Source: Reclinomonas americana ATCC 50394
Lineage: Eukaryota; Jakobida; Jakobea; Jakobida
NCBI GenBank assembly: GCA_048213135.1
Contig: PS015223.1
Span: forward strand, 133,273-187,188
Direction of reading: 5' to 3'
DNA: 53,916 nt
Under the pieces are notes generated by a model that searched no databases, was not told the origin of the DNA, and worked only from the letters and a program-made list of their open reading frames with translations. This document shows positions 1-10,753 of this stretch, piece after piece; position 1 is the stretch's first letter, and each line of letters starts with the position of its first letter. The position numbers and the translations under genes are program-made.

Positions 1-56
1 CTCTGTGAAGAGTATGGTAGCCGGTGCATGAGCACTGATGATCATGTGGCATGCAG

Positions 57-147
57 AAAGGAGCGCTACGAGCAGACCATGTCGCAGATCGAGCGCGACA
101 TTGAGAAGCTGTCGAAGAAGTTTGTGTATGTGCACGAGGACTTTTAA
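57..147 (+). CDS. 3'-terminal exon, possible enkurin-domain protein (partial)
   Basis: Thirty codons after an AG acceptor at 55-56 (TGGCATGCAG) end at TAA 145-147; the rest of the gene lies upstream of the window. The exon encodes a basic/acidic amphipathic helix (KERYEQTMSQIERDIEKLSK, then KFVYVHEDF). From memory, the end of the enkurin domain has a similar pattern: a helix with an IE-KDIE-LSK-like core followed by a hydrophobic KVFV-type end. Enkurin is a ciliary inner-junction adaptor, which would suit a flagellate, but 30 residues cannot prove the family. A generic coiled-coil tail is the alternative. Confidence 0.4.
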
Positions 148-246
148 ACGCAGCAGCGGTCGCGACGGAGGATAAGTGGTGAAGGAGATAAGAAGCAAAG
201 TGTAAATTCAAGTCTATCGACGAATACAATCACTGTGAGGGAGAGC

Positions 247-1162
247 ATGGGGAGCATTGTGAGCGCCATTATGGGCGCGCGGCACAACAGCACCGCGGCT
301 GCATATGCGCCGGTGATTCGGCGGCTGGCGGTGGCACAAGTGATCTTTGTGGCGATTGAGATCTATCTGATGGTGGTGCTCTCCACGTGCATTCAGACCA
401 GCACCAAGTGTCACGTGCTCTTTGCCATGGCCACCACACTCATGGCCACGTCGTCCATTGCCATCCCCGTGGGCTGGTACGCAGCGCAGTCGCTCGGCAA
501 AATCTCCGCCATTGTGGTCAGTGATGCATGCATGCATGCATTCACGGCAAAAAAAGAGCGAGACGTGTGTCTGACTGCATTGTTCGCCACACGCACACAC
601 GCAGTTCATGGTCTTGGCCATAGCTCGCTTCGGTGTGAGCGTGGCGCAGGTGGCGGTGTACTTTGCGTACGGAGCCTCCACACAGGCCATCATTGCCGTC
701 GTCGTGCTCATTTTGCGAGTGAGTGTCCGCCTCCTCCTCTCCCTTCTTCTCCTTCTTCACTCACAGCCGTGCACGGCTCAGGTGGTGTGGTTGTACGCCG
801 CGATCTACTTTGTGTATCTGCTGTACAACCGCCCGGGCGAGCCGACGGTGATGGGAACGCCGCTGATCCGACAACCGCAGCCATTCGCGGCCGCGCCGCC
901 GCCTGTGGCCTACTCGCTGGAGCCGCCACCATCGTATGCGTATGCCATGGCTCCGCCACCGTCACCGCCACCGCAGCAGTCGCCACCTCCGCCATATCCG
1001 TACGCAGCAGCTGGAGGAGGCTCGTATGTTCCGCCGAGCTTGGTGGGTGAGCAGCGACCGCCACCACAAAACCCAGCATACATGTACAGGCAGCCGCCGA
1101 GGCACGGCAAGAACAACGACGACGACGACGACAACAGTTTCGGAAAACACGTGTCGCTGTGA
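247..1162 (+). CDS. Four-TM membrane protein with Pro/Tyr-rich PPxY tail
   Basis: Three exons, 247-516, 605-718 and 767-1162, keep phase 0 and give 259 residues. Introns are 88 nt (gtcagt...cag) and 48 nt (gtgagt...cag). The 48-nt intron is a multiple of three with no stop, so a naive ORF reads through it. Four hydrophobic segments are visible, near residues 27-47 (LAVAQVIFVAIEIYLM), 57-80, 91-112 and 118-145. The last 100 residues are rich in Pro, Tyr, Gln and Ala with PPSY and PPPY (PPxY) motifs, then an Asp run (DDDDD) near the end. Four TMs plus C-terminal PY motifs recall LAPTM-type lysosomal proteins, which recruit Nedd4-family WW domains, but I see no diagnostic LAPTM residues. An AATAAA lies 33 bp past the stop. 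Confidence 0.72.
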
Positions 1163-1194
1163 CCCCTCCTCCCCCGCGTCTTGTACAATCACTA

Positions 1195-1200
1195 AATAAA
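1195..1200 (+). promoter_or_regulatory. Polyadenylation signal AATAAA
   Basis: Canonical hexamer 33 bp downstream of the tetraspan stop codon. It sits about 24 bp before the end of the convergent minus-strand gene, so the two 3' UTRs must be very short or overlap. Confidence 0.5.
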
Positions 1201-1223
1201 GAGAAACCAAGCTGTGTAACTGT

Positions 1224-2554
1224 TCATTTGGAGCTGGCTGCTAGTGCCGCCGAGGCCAGATCCAACAAGTCGCGTGCATCCATCACCTGCGGAGCCTCGC
1301 TGTTGACGGCCAGTCCACGCAGCAGCTGCTCGCCCTTGACGGTGAGATCCTCGAACACCTTGGCCACGTACTCTTGCAGAATGAGAAGCAGGGCGCGCTC
1401 TTTGCGCACCAGAGCCTCGGCACGAATCGAGCGCGTCAGCTCCTCGGCCAGCTCCGGCGCCAGCTGCGCTTTCCGCCGGTGCACCAGCTGCTTCATCACG
1501 GCCGGCGACGCATCAAACGCCTCCTGCTGCTGGTGTGGTTGCCGTGCGCGACCCTGCTGTTGATGCTGTTGCTGCAGTGGCTGCTGCTGCTGCTGCTGCT
1601 GCGACGATGACGACATGGAGGAGGCTCCTCGAGAGACGGTCGACGAGGAGGACGCCGGCGACGAAAACGTCGACAGAGCACTCTTTGGTGACTGCTCCAG
1701 CATTGAGCTGTCCTCGTCGCACAGCAGAGCGTCGTCCACCGACGCCGCCGCAATCGCCGACTCGGTGCGATACAGCTGTGTGCGTGATAAGAGTGAGCAA
1801 AGGCGGGAGACAGGGGGGAGGATCCAGGCAGAAGCAGCTCACCAGTGCCTGCAGCTCCACGTTGCCGAGGTGTGCGTACTTGTCCTCACTCGGCGGCAGC
1901 ATGCTCAGTCGCACGATATCCTCATACAAGTCGCGCTTGGCAGCGTAGCCGGCCGCCAGCAGTCCCACGCACAGTTGATCGAGTCGCTGTCGAGTGACCG
2001 ATCCACACAGCGTCTCTCTGCGCAATCGTCAGTCAGCTCGACGAGAACTAATAGCATACCACCGTTACCGCCACCACCCTCTTCGCAACTTGAGCAGATA
2101 GCCCAGCTCGCCCAGGCTGTCGGAGACACTGCTGAAGCGCTTTCGTATTCTCTCCAAGCCCGGTTTGTTCTGGCACAATCGCTTGTACGGACTCTCCAGT
2201 GGCCTGCACATACACACACACATCCATCGTCAGTCAATGCCACCCCTTGTCCTCACAAGGAAGAATGGGAGTGAGGGCGCACCGCTGCTCCACCAGATCG
2301 CGCATGGTGGTCTCTCGTGGTCTCTTGCGACCGCGACCCAGAATCTGGAACGACTGACTGCCGGCACTGCTGACCGAGGAGGGCGAGGAGAACGATTCCA
2401 CTTGCATTGTGCTGTACTCGCGCGATAGAATGATGATGGGAACGCGGGTGATTTTGTCGCAAAAACAACAAAATTTGACTGTAACGGTCGACGCGGGACC
2501 TGCGGACGGTGACGTCGAGTCAAGTCCCCCTTCCCCTTCCTCCTCGTCGCTCAT
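1224..2554 (-). CDS. Hypothetical protein with basic nuclear-type segment, Gln/Ser-rich linker and C-terminal helices
   Basis: Four exons, 2554-2283, 2203-2090, 2017-1843 and 1775-1224, splice in phase to 370 residues. I chose the ATG at 2554 (MSDEEEGEG); the codon upstream in frame is not ATG. Order: acidic N-terminus, a short Cys-containing segment (VKFCCFCDK), a basic patch (RGRKRPRE), a helical middle with GELGYLLK and a second helical block (QRLDQLCVGLLAAGYAAKRD), a Ser-rich linker with Q-runs, then a C-terminal helical region (APELAEELTRSIRAEALVRK). The second intron starts with GTTGCG at 2089. I do not recognise the family. The composition suggests a nuclear or centrosomal scaffold, but that is only an inference. 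Confidence 0.6.
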
Positions 2555-2614
2555 AAACAAACATGTTTACCATTTACAATCATTTCTTGCTCATTCAGCT
2601 TCTCACGATTCTCA

Positions 2615-3603
2615 TCATGCAAACTCAAACTCGCCAAACGAATAACCCGACGATCCGCCCGGCACCAAGTCCAACTGCACGCCCTGGAACGGACGCAGCT
2701 CCGGGTCACAATAGTAACCTGCACACAAGGGAAGAAGAAGGCGTGTAAGCTGGGCATTCAGTGTCTGTGGAGAGAGAGACAGACAGACACATGCATGCCT
2801 TCAATGTGGCCCGACGCCGTGTCGTAGCACATGTAGTAGAAGCCGCTGATGGTGAGCGAGCATTCAGAGTCGGTCTTGAGGAAGCATTGCTCCTTCCAGC
2901 GCATGAACCTTGCGGTATGGCGAGAGTGCAACATGAGTACGTCGTGAAAAGAAAGCACCATGCGCTATGATTATGGCGAAACTTGTACTGCGAGCGACTT
3001 GCAATGGGAATGCAGTCGCACCCGATGGACACAAAGTCCTTGTGGAAGGGCGCAAAGGCCGCGAACCGCTCCCAGTGCTTCCGGTCCGTCTCAAAGTCGG
3101 CGCGCCACCGGTTGGTGAGGAAAAAGTAATTGATGTTGTCAATGATCTGTCAAAGTCGAGAGCGAGCGAGTGAGTGAGTGAGAGAGGGGGGAAGGCTGAG
3201 TCACGTACCTCGCCCTCCCAGTAGGTGACAGACGAGGAGTGGCGAGTGGGATGTCTGGCCTCCATGCTGAGCTCGACGAGTGAGCGCACAGAGAGAGAAG
3301 AGTAAACACAGACAGCACGCAACGTTCCATACACCAAGCCATTGGGGTGATCAAAGTCAAACACCTCCTGTGCACACACACATGAGCGACACTCACACAC
3401 GCGCACACTCGCGCACACAGCAAGAGACTGACCACTTCCACATCCCACATGCCCTCCTCTGGTGAGGCATTCATCTGTTGCACACCAGAGAAGCGCAGGC
3501 CTCCGCGCATTGTGCATATGGTGGAGGGTGCAGCAGAGAGTGATGATGACGAGGAGGAGGAGGAGGAAGAGGAAGAGGCCACGCTTCGACCTCGCTCGTG
3601 CAT
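2615..3603 (-). CDS. GID4: GID4/VID24-family substrate receptor of the GID/CTLH ubiquitin ligase
   Basis: Six exons, 3603-3433, 3367-3324, 3266-3209, 3146-2983, 2908-2799 and 2718-2615, join in phase to 216 residues. The ATG at 3603 (MHERGR) is the first in frame; it is followed by a poly-Ser run. The beta-barrel core is clear: LRFSGVQQ, then FDFDHPNG, YGTMEARHP, VTYWEGEII, RKHWERF, then YKFMRWKEQCFL and ISGFYYMCYD..IEGYY, in the family order. MRWKEQ, FYY and WEGEI are VID24-domain hallmarks. In yeast and animals GID4 binds N-terminal Pro/hydrophobic degrons and presents them to the GID/CTLH E3, for example for gluconeogenic enzymes. Intron 2 uses a GTTGCG donor (3323); the last intron appears to be GC-AG (donor 2798). 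An N gap begins 117 bp upstream. Confidence 0.9.
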
Positions 3604-3720
3604 TTGAGAAAGAGTGAAATTGCGCACGAAACTCACTCTCTCTCAAAGGTGAGCGTGCGAGTGCGTCTCATGTGCTCGGTGGCCTCTCTCTCTCACTCAC
3701 TGTGTGTGCGCTCAGAATAC

Positions 3721-4269
3721 NNNNNNNNNNNNNNNNNNNNNNNNNNNNNNNNNNNNNNNNNNNNNNNNNNNNNNNNNNNNNNNNNNNNNNNNNNNNNNNN
3801 NNNNNNNNNNNNNNNNNNNNNNNNNNNNNNNNNNNNNNNNNNNNNNNNNNNNNNNNNNNNNNNNNNNNNNNNNNNNNNNNNNNNNNNNNNNNNNNNNNNN
3901 NNNNNNNNNNNNNNNNNNNNNNNNNNNNNNNNNNNNNNNNNNNNNNNNNNNNNNNNNNNNNNNNNNNNNNNNNNNNNNNNNNNNNNNNNNNNNNNNNNNN
4001 NNNNNNNNNNNNNNNNNNNNNNNNNNNNNNNNNNNNNNNNNNNNNNNNNNNNNNNNNNNNNNNNNNNNNNNNNNNNNNNNNNNNNNNNNNNNNNNNNNNN
4101 NNNNNNNNNNNNNNNNNNNNNNNNNNNNNNNNNNNNNNNNNNNNNNNNNNNNNNNNNNNNNNNNNNNNNNNNNNNNNNNNNNNNNNNNNNNNNNNNNNNN
4201 NNNNNNNNNNNNNNNNNNNNNNNNNNNNNNNNNNNNNNNNNNNNNNNNNNNNNNNNNNNNNNNNNNNNN
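3721..4269. other. Assembly gap (549 N)
   Basis: Run of 549 unknown bases between the start of the minus-strand GID4 gene and the plus-strand gene at 4275. It may hide the shared divergent promoter; the visible ATG at 4275 lies only 6 bp past the gap. Confidence 0.99.
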
Positions 4270-4274
4270 AAGCA

Positions 4275-4498
4275 ATGTCGGGTCGCAAGGGAACGACTGT
4301 GATGGCGTACGCGTGCCGCGCGTTCAGGGATTACCACGAGAAGTACATTGTTGCGTCTCTCACTCTCTCTCGCACACACACACACAGACACACACACGCA
4401 CACAACACACACACACACACGCGCACACGCACAATCACTCAATCGCATCACATGCATTCATGGTGCAGTGTCTCGCTCCCCCTCTCTCCTCTCTTACA

Positions 4499-4530
<32 letters not shown>

Positions 4531-4748
4531 CCTCCCTCTCCTCTCTCCATCGCTTTCTCGCTGCGCGTTTGCGCGTTTGCGCCTTGCCATGTCGCGTCAT
4601 GTTGGTCTCTCACTCTCACTCTCTCTCTCTCCACTCCACAGGCACAGGGCAAGATCAACCCGGTGTTCCACATTGGCATTCTCGGCGGCACGCTCGGCTA
4701 CCTCATTGAGTTGCCGCACCTGCAGGGTCAGTCATCATCAATCACCTT

Positions 4749-4779
<31 letters not shown>

Positions 4780-4881
4780 TGCTCACGTCTGTGTGTCACA
4801 GCGCACAAGGCGCACGAGAAGGCCGCTGCCGCTGGTGCTGGTCACGGTGCCGATCACGGCCACGCCAACGAGCACCACTGA
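4275..4881 (+). CDS. Mitochondrial ATP synthase F0 subunit f-like small membrane protein
   Basis: Exons 4275-4349, 4642-4726 and 4802-4881 give 79 residues. Intron 1 is long for this window (292 nt), is filled with CA and CT tracts and starts with GTTGCG; intron 2 is 75 nt. The protein starts MSGRKGTTVMAYACRAF, has DYHEKYI before one hydrophobic helix (FHIGILGGTLGYLIEL), then an AHKAHEK stretch and a His/Ala-rich tail. A basic/aromatic 'YY.KYI' segment, one TM, then a charged 'H.RH/HK' end is the plan of F0 subunit f (animal ATP5MF, yeast Atp17), which stabilises the membrane sector of the dimeric enzyme. Similarity is short and partly structural, so another small inner-membrane subunit remains possible. 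Confidence 0.5.
4372..4555 (+). repeat. CA and CT microsatellite tracts inside intron 1
   Basis: The intron carries a CA-rich tract (about 4372-4432) followed by CT-rich tracts (about 4496-4555). Introns across the window share this composition, so it is probably a background property rather than a specific element. Confidence 0.7.
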
Positions 4882-5096
4882 GAGGAGAAATGCCAGTCTC
4901 TTGAGAGGAGGCCATTGATTTTCTCTCATCCTCTCCTCCTCCTCATCATCATCATCATCATCGTCTCGATGCTCAATGCAGGCGACCTTCTGTGTGTGTA
5001 TATCATCTACACCCACCCAGCATCTGGCGGCGTCGTATTCATTCTGTGTTGTCATCCGCCACGTAATTGTGTCATGATTTGGTGGTGAAGGTGGCA
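4882..5096. other. Convergent 3' spacer
   Basis: 215 bp between the stop of the plus-strand ATP-synthase-like gene and the stop of the minus-strand repeat protein. It holds CT/CTC and CAT (atcatcatcatcatcatc) simple repeats. I see no gene in it. Confidence 0.6.
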
Positions 5097-8000
5097 CTAG
5101 TTCTTGACGCAGGTGAAGAACAGCACGGCCAGCATGAAAAAGAGCGTGGCGTAGGCCACGGTGGATGGTGCAATCGCCGAACGCACTTCCACCGTTGCCG
5201 ATTTGAATGTCTCCACCAGCGCGGCCGCACACGGCTCCTCTGGCTTGCCGCTCAGGTGTCGCGAGATGCGGTGTGCCTCGGCCAGCAGTGGCTCCGCCGC
5301 CTGGTGGTTGTGCTGGCGCAGGTACACGGAGCCGAGGTGCGCCAGTGCGGCGGCCAGCTCGGCCAGATCTGCCTCGCGGAACATGCTGCGCGGGCACTCA
5401 GCAAGGCGCTTGTACAGCGTCACCAGGCTCGCCATGTCGTTGCGCGCGCGATAAATCTCCACCAACAGCAGCATTACTCGGGCCGACTGGGCCGAGCACT
5501 TGCCACCCGCCTGGTTCAGCGACGCCTCCAGCGCCTTCTCCAGGTACGCCGCACGCTGGTCTGCGTTGCGTTCCGAGTTGGCCAGCGACAGCAGCAAATC
5601 CACATAGATGGGGTCCAGTGGCGACACCAGGTCAACCTGCAGCCGCATGGCTTCCTCCTCCTTGGCCAGCGCCTCCTGAGTGCGCTCGGCACGCTCGAAC
5701 AGTGCCGCCAGTGCGCGCAGCAGCTCCACGTAGCCCAGATCCTTGCCCGACAGCTTGTTGTGCAATCCCAGCGCCTCCTTCAGGTAGGCAATCGCCTGCT
5801 CCCAGTCACCGCCACGTGCCGCCACATCACTGGCCTGCTTCAGCAGCTCCAACAGTTGCGCATTGGCACCTGTTCGATCAACACTCAGCAACACCGTCGC
5901 ACACACGTGGGGCCAACAAGCAAAACATCAGCTCACCACCGCCAACTTTGCGGGACAGAGCCAGCAGGTCGGGCATCAGTTTCATCGCCTCGCTAAACTT
6001 GCCCAGATGCTGATACACGGCCGCCAGCTGACTCAACAGCTGCGCGTAGTTGGCCGACTCCTTGTCCTGCTCCAGCTCCAGCAGTGTCGTCAACAGCAAC
6101 TCGGCCTCCGCGTCCAGCTTGGCGTCCACCAGCGCCGCAGCCAGCTCGCCCAGCACCTCGATCATCTCCCTGCGTCGCTCCTTCAGCGTCTTGTTGACGA
6201 TCTTTGCCAGGCTCTTGCGTGCGTCGTCAACCTCCGTGTCCACTGCAGCGGTGCGTGTGAGCCCACGCCGACTCTTTTTTGTTTGTACATGCATGAATGA
6301 AGGATTACGCAACGCTTCCACAGCGAGCCGCGAATCAAGTTGAACCACTCGCGCTCCTCCGGCTCGATTGGTCGCTTGATCACCGACTCCAGTGCATCCA
6401 GAGCACGGCTGTAGAATTCCGTGGCCTCGGTGTGCTTGCTCGACTTGGCCGACTCGGCGATGAAGTCAAAGCGCACACCCAGCAGGAATTGCGACAGGGC
6501 GTACGTGAACGACTGCTGCGGCACCAGGCGATTGATGCTGTCCTGCATCTCCTTGTACGCCTGCTCGGCCTTGGACTGCTCCTTGCGCAGATCGTGACGA
6601 ATGCCGACCACAGCCAGGTACGCCGAGTACCTACAAAACGCCACATCTATCTCAGCATCCACCTGCATGAAACGCACACACACAAATGTAAGCGCACGCA
6701 CCCAACAAAGTCCGAGCCAAAGTAGTCCTGCAGCGCCTGGATGTACAACCTCGACGCCTCCTCGGTGCTTCCGTTGTAGTCCTTGTGCGCAGCGAACAGA
6801 CCGTAGGCCAGAGCACGCACCGGGCTGCAAATGTGACGTGCATGAGATAATCGACACCTCCCTCTCTCGTTCCCACTCTTCCGGGAACACACCTCTCCGA
6901 ATCGTAGTGCTTGTTGATGATGCTGAGTGCCTCCGACGCCTTCACGTCGGCCTCCTCCTGTCGACCCTCCGCGTCAAGTCGAGCCGCATCGAAACCAATT
7001 GATGCGGCCGACAAGGCCGAGCGGCGACCGAATGCACGACGTGCCGAGCGCACCGCATCGTCAAAGGCTGGTGTTACGGGCACGTGTGAGATATGAGACA
7101 GCACGCAACAGGATGACGGCACACCACTCACCCGAGTCACTGGCAGTCTGGCGACCAAGCAGCTCCTCGCGCAGTGCCACCAACACCTGCACCACCGCGT
7201 ACATGGTGTGCTTGGCGCCCAACGCTGCAATGAATAGGCGTCACAATGACAAGCACGTATCAATAGATTTTCGTACTTCGACACGCAACTGCTCTCCACC
7301 GACGACAGCGTGGTGTGTGCCAGTTCGTCGGCCTCGTCGTGGAACCCCAAAATGTCGTGCACCACGGTGAACACGCCAAACAGGAGCGGGTTGAGCGGGG
7401 ATCGCACACGGTTCAGTGCCTGTCGCGACGCGACAAGGGCCTATATCGACACACACAAAGGGAGCGATGAGGGGGGGAGCGCCTTCACGCACACCAACCC
7501 TGGCGACGCACCTCCTTGGCGCCATCCTGGTCGCCGGTCCGCTTCAAATCCCAGGCCGAGAAGGCGTGGAAAGCCGCACGTCCGAGTTCCGGCGCATCGC
7601 TCGACGCAAACGCCTCACGCGCCTCGGCCCACAGTGACTCGGCTCTGCTCGATCGGATAAGCACCACAAAAAATCACACCATCCGGCCTGTAACGTCACA
7701 CTCACCGCTCCTCGTCGTTGTTGATGCGGTACAGCGAGGCCAGCAGAGCCTTGGAGGTTCCCACCAGTGGTGAGCTGCTGCTGAGTCGCGTCTTCTGCCA
7801 GTCCAGCGACGACTGGCACACGTTGATCGCTGTGCAATCGTCGACTCGTCAGGCACACGAGGAGGATGCGAAACGAAAAACAACTCGTGTTCACGACGCA
7901 CCCGGCTGTGGGTAGCCGTTGTGGCCGAGCAGGGCGGCCAACAGGCAGTTCGAGAACGGCAGCATCGACGCACGGAGCACTCGCGACGACAAGTCGCCCG

Positions 8001-8817
8001 TCAACGACAACAGTCCCGGCACGTCGGTCGTCGTCACACTGGCAATCGTCTCTGCGCGCGCGCGCTCCCCCCAGGTCAGGCAACGACAAGCGCAACTGCA
8101 ACCCGAACAAAGTCGACGCAACTCGGCAACTGGCTAGTGAGCAAGCTCTCGAGGTTGTCGCCGGCAGCCGATCCCGATCGCAGCAGCACCTGCAGCGCCA
8201 CCAGTCGTTCGGCCAGCTCGAAATCCTTGCTCTGCACCTGCTTGGAGCTTCCGCTCTTCTTCGCCTGCACAAAGATGTTCTTCCAGTAGTACGAGTAGTA
8301 CGACTCGAAGGCGGCGTGGAAGCGTTGCACCAGCTGCGACAGCGATGTAGTCGAAGTCGTCGACGACGCATCATGCTGCTCCTCCTCCGCATCGATGTTG
8401 TCCTTGGCCACGTACTCGTCCACGCGCGTGACCGTGTACTCTTTCAGAATGACAAACTCCCCGTTCGCATCCTCACCCTCCTCCACCTCTGCGCGTGTGT
8501 GAGAGAGCGTGCGCGTGCAGATGTTCGGCATGTCATGTCCTCACCGTGCGCCTTTTGCACGACCGTGGCGGCAACTGTCTCGTGATCGAGCGTCACCTCC
8601 ACCTCGTGCGCAATGCCTGCACACATACACACATGCGTATAGACAAGAGTGAGTGAGCACATGCAAGTGCACCCAAACGAAAGAGGGACAACTCGCAACT
8701 CTCGTCGGTGTCATCGTCGCCGGCCGACGAGTGAACGAACGCAAGTGATGTGAGCAGGAGGAGAGCAACGAGGAGCAGCGAAAACAGCACAAGCTGGTGG
8801 TTTCGCCGCGTCGTCAT
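5097..8817 (-). CDS. Signal-peptide and C-terminal TM protein with TPR-like helical repeats
   Basis: Multi-exon gene; the 5' exons 8817-8700, 8616-8545 and 8488-8123 were phase-checked, the rest is approximate. It starts MTTRRNHQ with a strong signal or anchor segment (LVLFSLLLVALLLLTSLAF), then an acidic stretch (SSAGDDDTDES) and an alpha-helical body. The last exons read as helix pairs with TPR/SEL1-like spacing (WEQAIAYLKEALGLHNKL, ERAERTQEALAKEEEAMR, AAYLEKALEASLNQAGGK, LAALAHLGSVYLRQ-type). The end is a hydrophobic helix (YATLFFMLAVLFFTCVKN), so the bulk is probably lumenal or extracellular with a tail anchor of about three residues. Introns after 8700, 8123 and 6314 begin with GTTGCG. 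I do not recognise a named family; lumenal TPR proteins are often ER quality-control or Golgi factors, but nothing here shows that. Confidence 0.7.
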
Positions 8818-9240
8818 GACGAATGAATCTCGTGTGAAATGGCGGGAGCGAACGTCGAGTGTCAGTCGAACCACACTTGAGAAAAGGGAGGGCTACTGTT
8901 GTATATGTGTATGTGAGAGAGAAGGGGGCGTGGACTCTGTCGGTGAAGGCGATCGTGGACGACGGGGTTTCATGATCATGTTCGGAACTCAGCGTGCGAC
9001 GTCGCTGTGTTTGCGGTGAGAGGCAAACGCGCTCTAGTGTGAGTGTGAAAGGCTATCCACATGGACCGCCTTTACCCCTTTGCGTTGTGATGTGCTGTGA
9101 GCTAACGTCGCGTGCGTCTGCCGGAAAGCAATGAAATCCGGCAACTTGTTTTTCGCAGTCTTCCTCGCTGCGCAGTGCACAGCCCCCTCTTCCTCTTTTC
9201 TTGTTTCCTCCACCTCTTCAGCAGCAGCATCACATTCGCC
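8818..9240. promoter_or_regulatory. Divergent intergenic region, probable shared promoter
   Basis: 423 bp between the minus-strand repeat protein (start 8817) and the plus-strand Rho gene (start 9241). There is no convincing TATA box or known motif. An ATG at 9131 opens a short frame that does not connect to the GTPase, so I treat it as leader sequence. Confidence 0.4.
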
Positions 9241-10556
9241 ATGGAGAAGCCTGTCAAGTGTGTGGTTCGTTGCTTTCTGGCCTCACGCTGTCTGCGAGTC
9301 ACCTATCTCTCTCTCTCCCTCTCTTTCGACCAACTCTATCGCTGCGTGTGTGTCTGTGTGCAGATTGTTGGCGATCCCTCCGTCGGCAAGTCGTCCATGG
9401 TGCGTGTGTACGCGTGTGTGCTTGTGTGTGTTTTCTTGTCAGATGTGTTGTTAACACCCTCGTTCTCTCTCCCACAGACGCTCATGTTCAGTGCGTGTGC
9501 ATTCCCATTCTCTTGTTTCCGCGCGTGTACGTGTGTGTGTGGGTGGTTTCCATCGCCTCTGACATTCGAGTATTATGTGTGATTGGTTCAGTTCACGGTC
9601 AATTCCCCGAGAACCATGTTGCGTTCGTGTGGCACTCGCGCGTGTGTGTATGCATGCCTGCGTGGTGTATAGGAGCGTGGAACAGTGACACTGACTTGTT
9701 GATATGTATGTTGTCCGCTGTGCCACCAGGATCCGACAATAGGTGAGAGCGTTCATGCATTGCTTTTTGTGTGTGATATGTATGCTGACAACAACACGAC
9801 ACGACACGACGCGCAGCTGACACCTTCCGCAAGTCGGTCCGTTCAAAGTCTTCGCCTATTGCTGGCCAGCCGGCTCCACTGGCCAACATGAGTTGCGTGC
9901 GCCCTCTCTGCCGTGTCTCTCCTGCACCTGCTGCTGATATCGATTCTCTCGCAGCGCTGTTCGACACGGCCGGTCAAGACGAGCTCACCAACCTGCGCAA
10001 ACTGGCGTATCCAGGCACCGATGTGGTCCTGTTGGCGTTCAAGTGCGTCACTGTGCCTCGCGACAGCGATCGATTCAGAACTCACCGTGTTCTTGTGCGC
10101 AGCATTGCAAACTCGGTGTCGCGCGAAAATGTCACACGCTTCTGGTGGCAGGAGATCAAGGCCTGCGTGAATCCGCCAGCCCCAAGTTGCGATCACGCAC
10201 AAACATACTTGTGTGTGTTTATAGTGGGATTGGCTGACACTGCAGTGCTGCGCAGTCATTCTCGTCGGCACCAAAGCCGATCTTCGCGACGATCCTGAGT
10301 TCGCCAGCAGGTGCTCGTCTCGCGCAGACGGTGAAACCCTGGCACAGCACATTGGCGCCCACTGCTACATGGAGTGCAGTGCCAAGCAGGGGCAAGGACT
10401 GCGAGAGGTGTTTGAGCAGGCAGCCACCGTGGTACGTTTTCATCTGCCTGTCCATGCACGCTGCTGGGATATCTCACCACCACCACCACCACCCACCCGC
10501 AGGTGCTTGTACCGCCCGTGCCCGTCGACGACGGATGCCGTTGTGTAATCATGTAA
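9241..10556 (+). CDS. Rho-family small GTPase with CVIM prenylation box
   Basis: Ten exons: 9241-9264, 9364-9399, 9478-9490, 9592-9617, 9730-9742, 9817-9891, 9955-10042, 10103-10185, 10256-10431 and 10503-10556. They splice in phase to 195 residues. All G motifs are present: P-loop GDPSVGKSS (residues 11-19), switch-I DPTI with the effector Thr, DTAGQ (about 65-69), TKAD for guanine, SAK (CSAKQG), and the C-terminal CVIM CAAX box for prenylation. The helix after switch II (NLRKLAYPGTDVVLLAF) and WWQEIKACVNPP fit Rho rather than Ras or Rab. The stretch between switch I and DTAGQ is several residues longer than usual and Pro/Ser-rich (RSKSSPIAGQPAPLANM). Three donors are GTTGCG (9618, 9892, 10186). 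Two exons are only 13 nt. Expected role: actin or polarity signalling at membranes. Confidence 0.9.
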
Positions 10557-10753
10557 GCGGTCCCTAAATTCCTAGGCATCGACAAGTGGTAGTGAAGTGA
10601 GAGAGCGCGCGTTTCGTTTCATCACAGCCGTCGTTCATTGGTTTGTTTTTTAACGTACGAATAGAGCGCGCGCACCAAGATGCGCGTGTTGCGTGCGGCA
10701 TCGCACACAGTTGGGTTGTTGGTTTTGCATGTGAGACGAAGCGACAGGATGCC
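10557..10753. other. Convergent 3' spacer between Rho and MAPEG genes
   Basis: 197 bp between two stop codons. No gene or AATAAA is seen on either strand. A GTTGCG at 10689 is outside any supported intron. Confidence 0.5.

Noticed and set aside
3739-4269. ORFs running through N runs (here and at 17713-17980, 30736-31453)
   Set aside because: Unknown bases translate as X and never stop; the frames have no evidential value.
7104-7109. GTTGCG on the minus strand in the repeat protein gene
   Set aside because: The exon there ends at a gtgagt donor about 20 nt earlier; this hexamer falls inside the intron.
10689-10694. GTTGCG on the plus strand after the Rho gene
   Set aside because: It is downstream of the TAA stop in a convergent spacer with no exon on either side.
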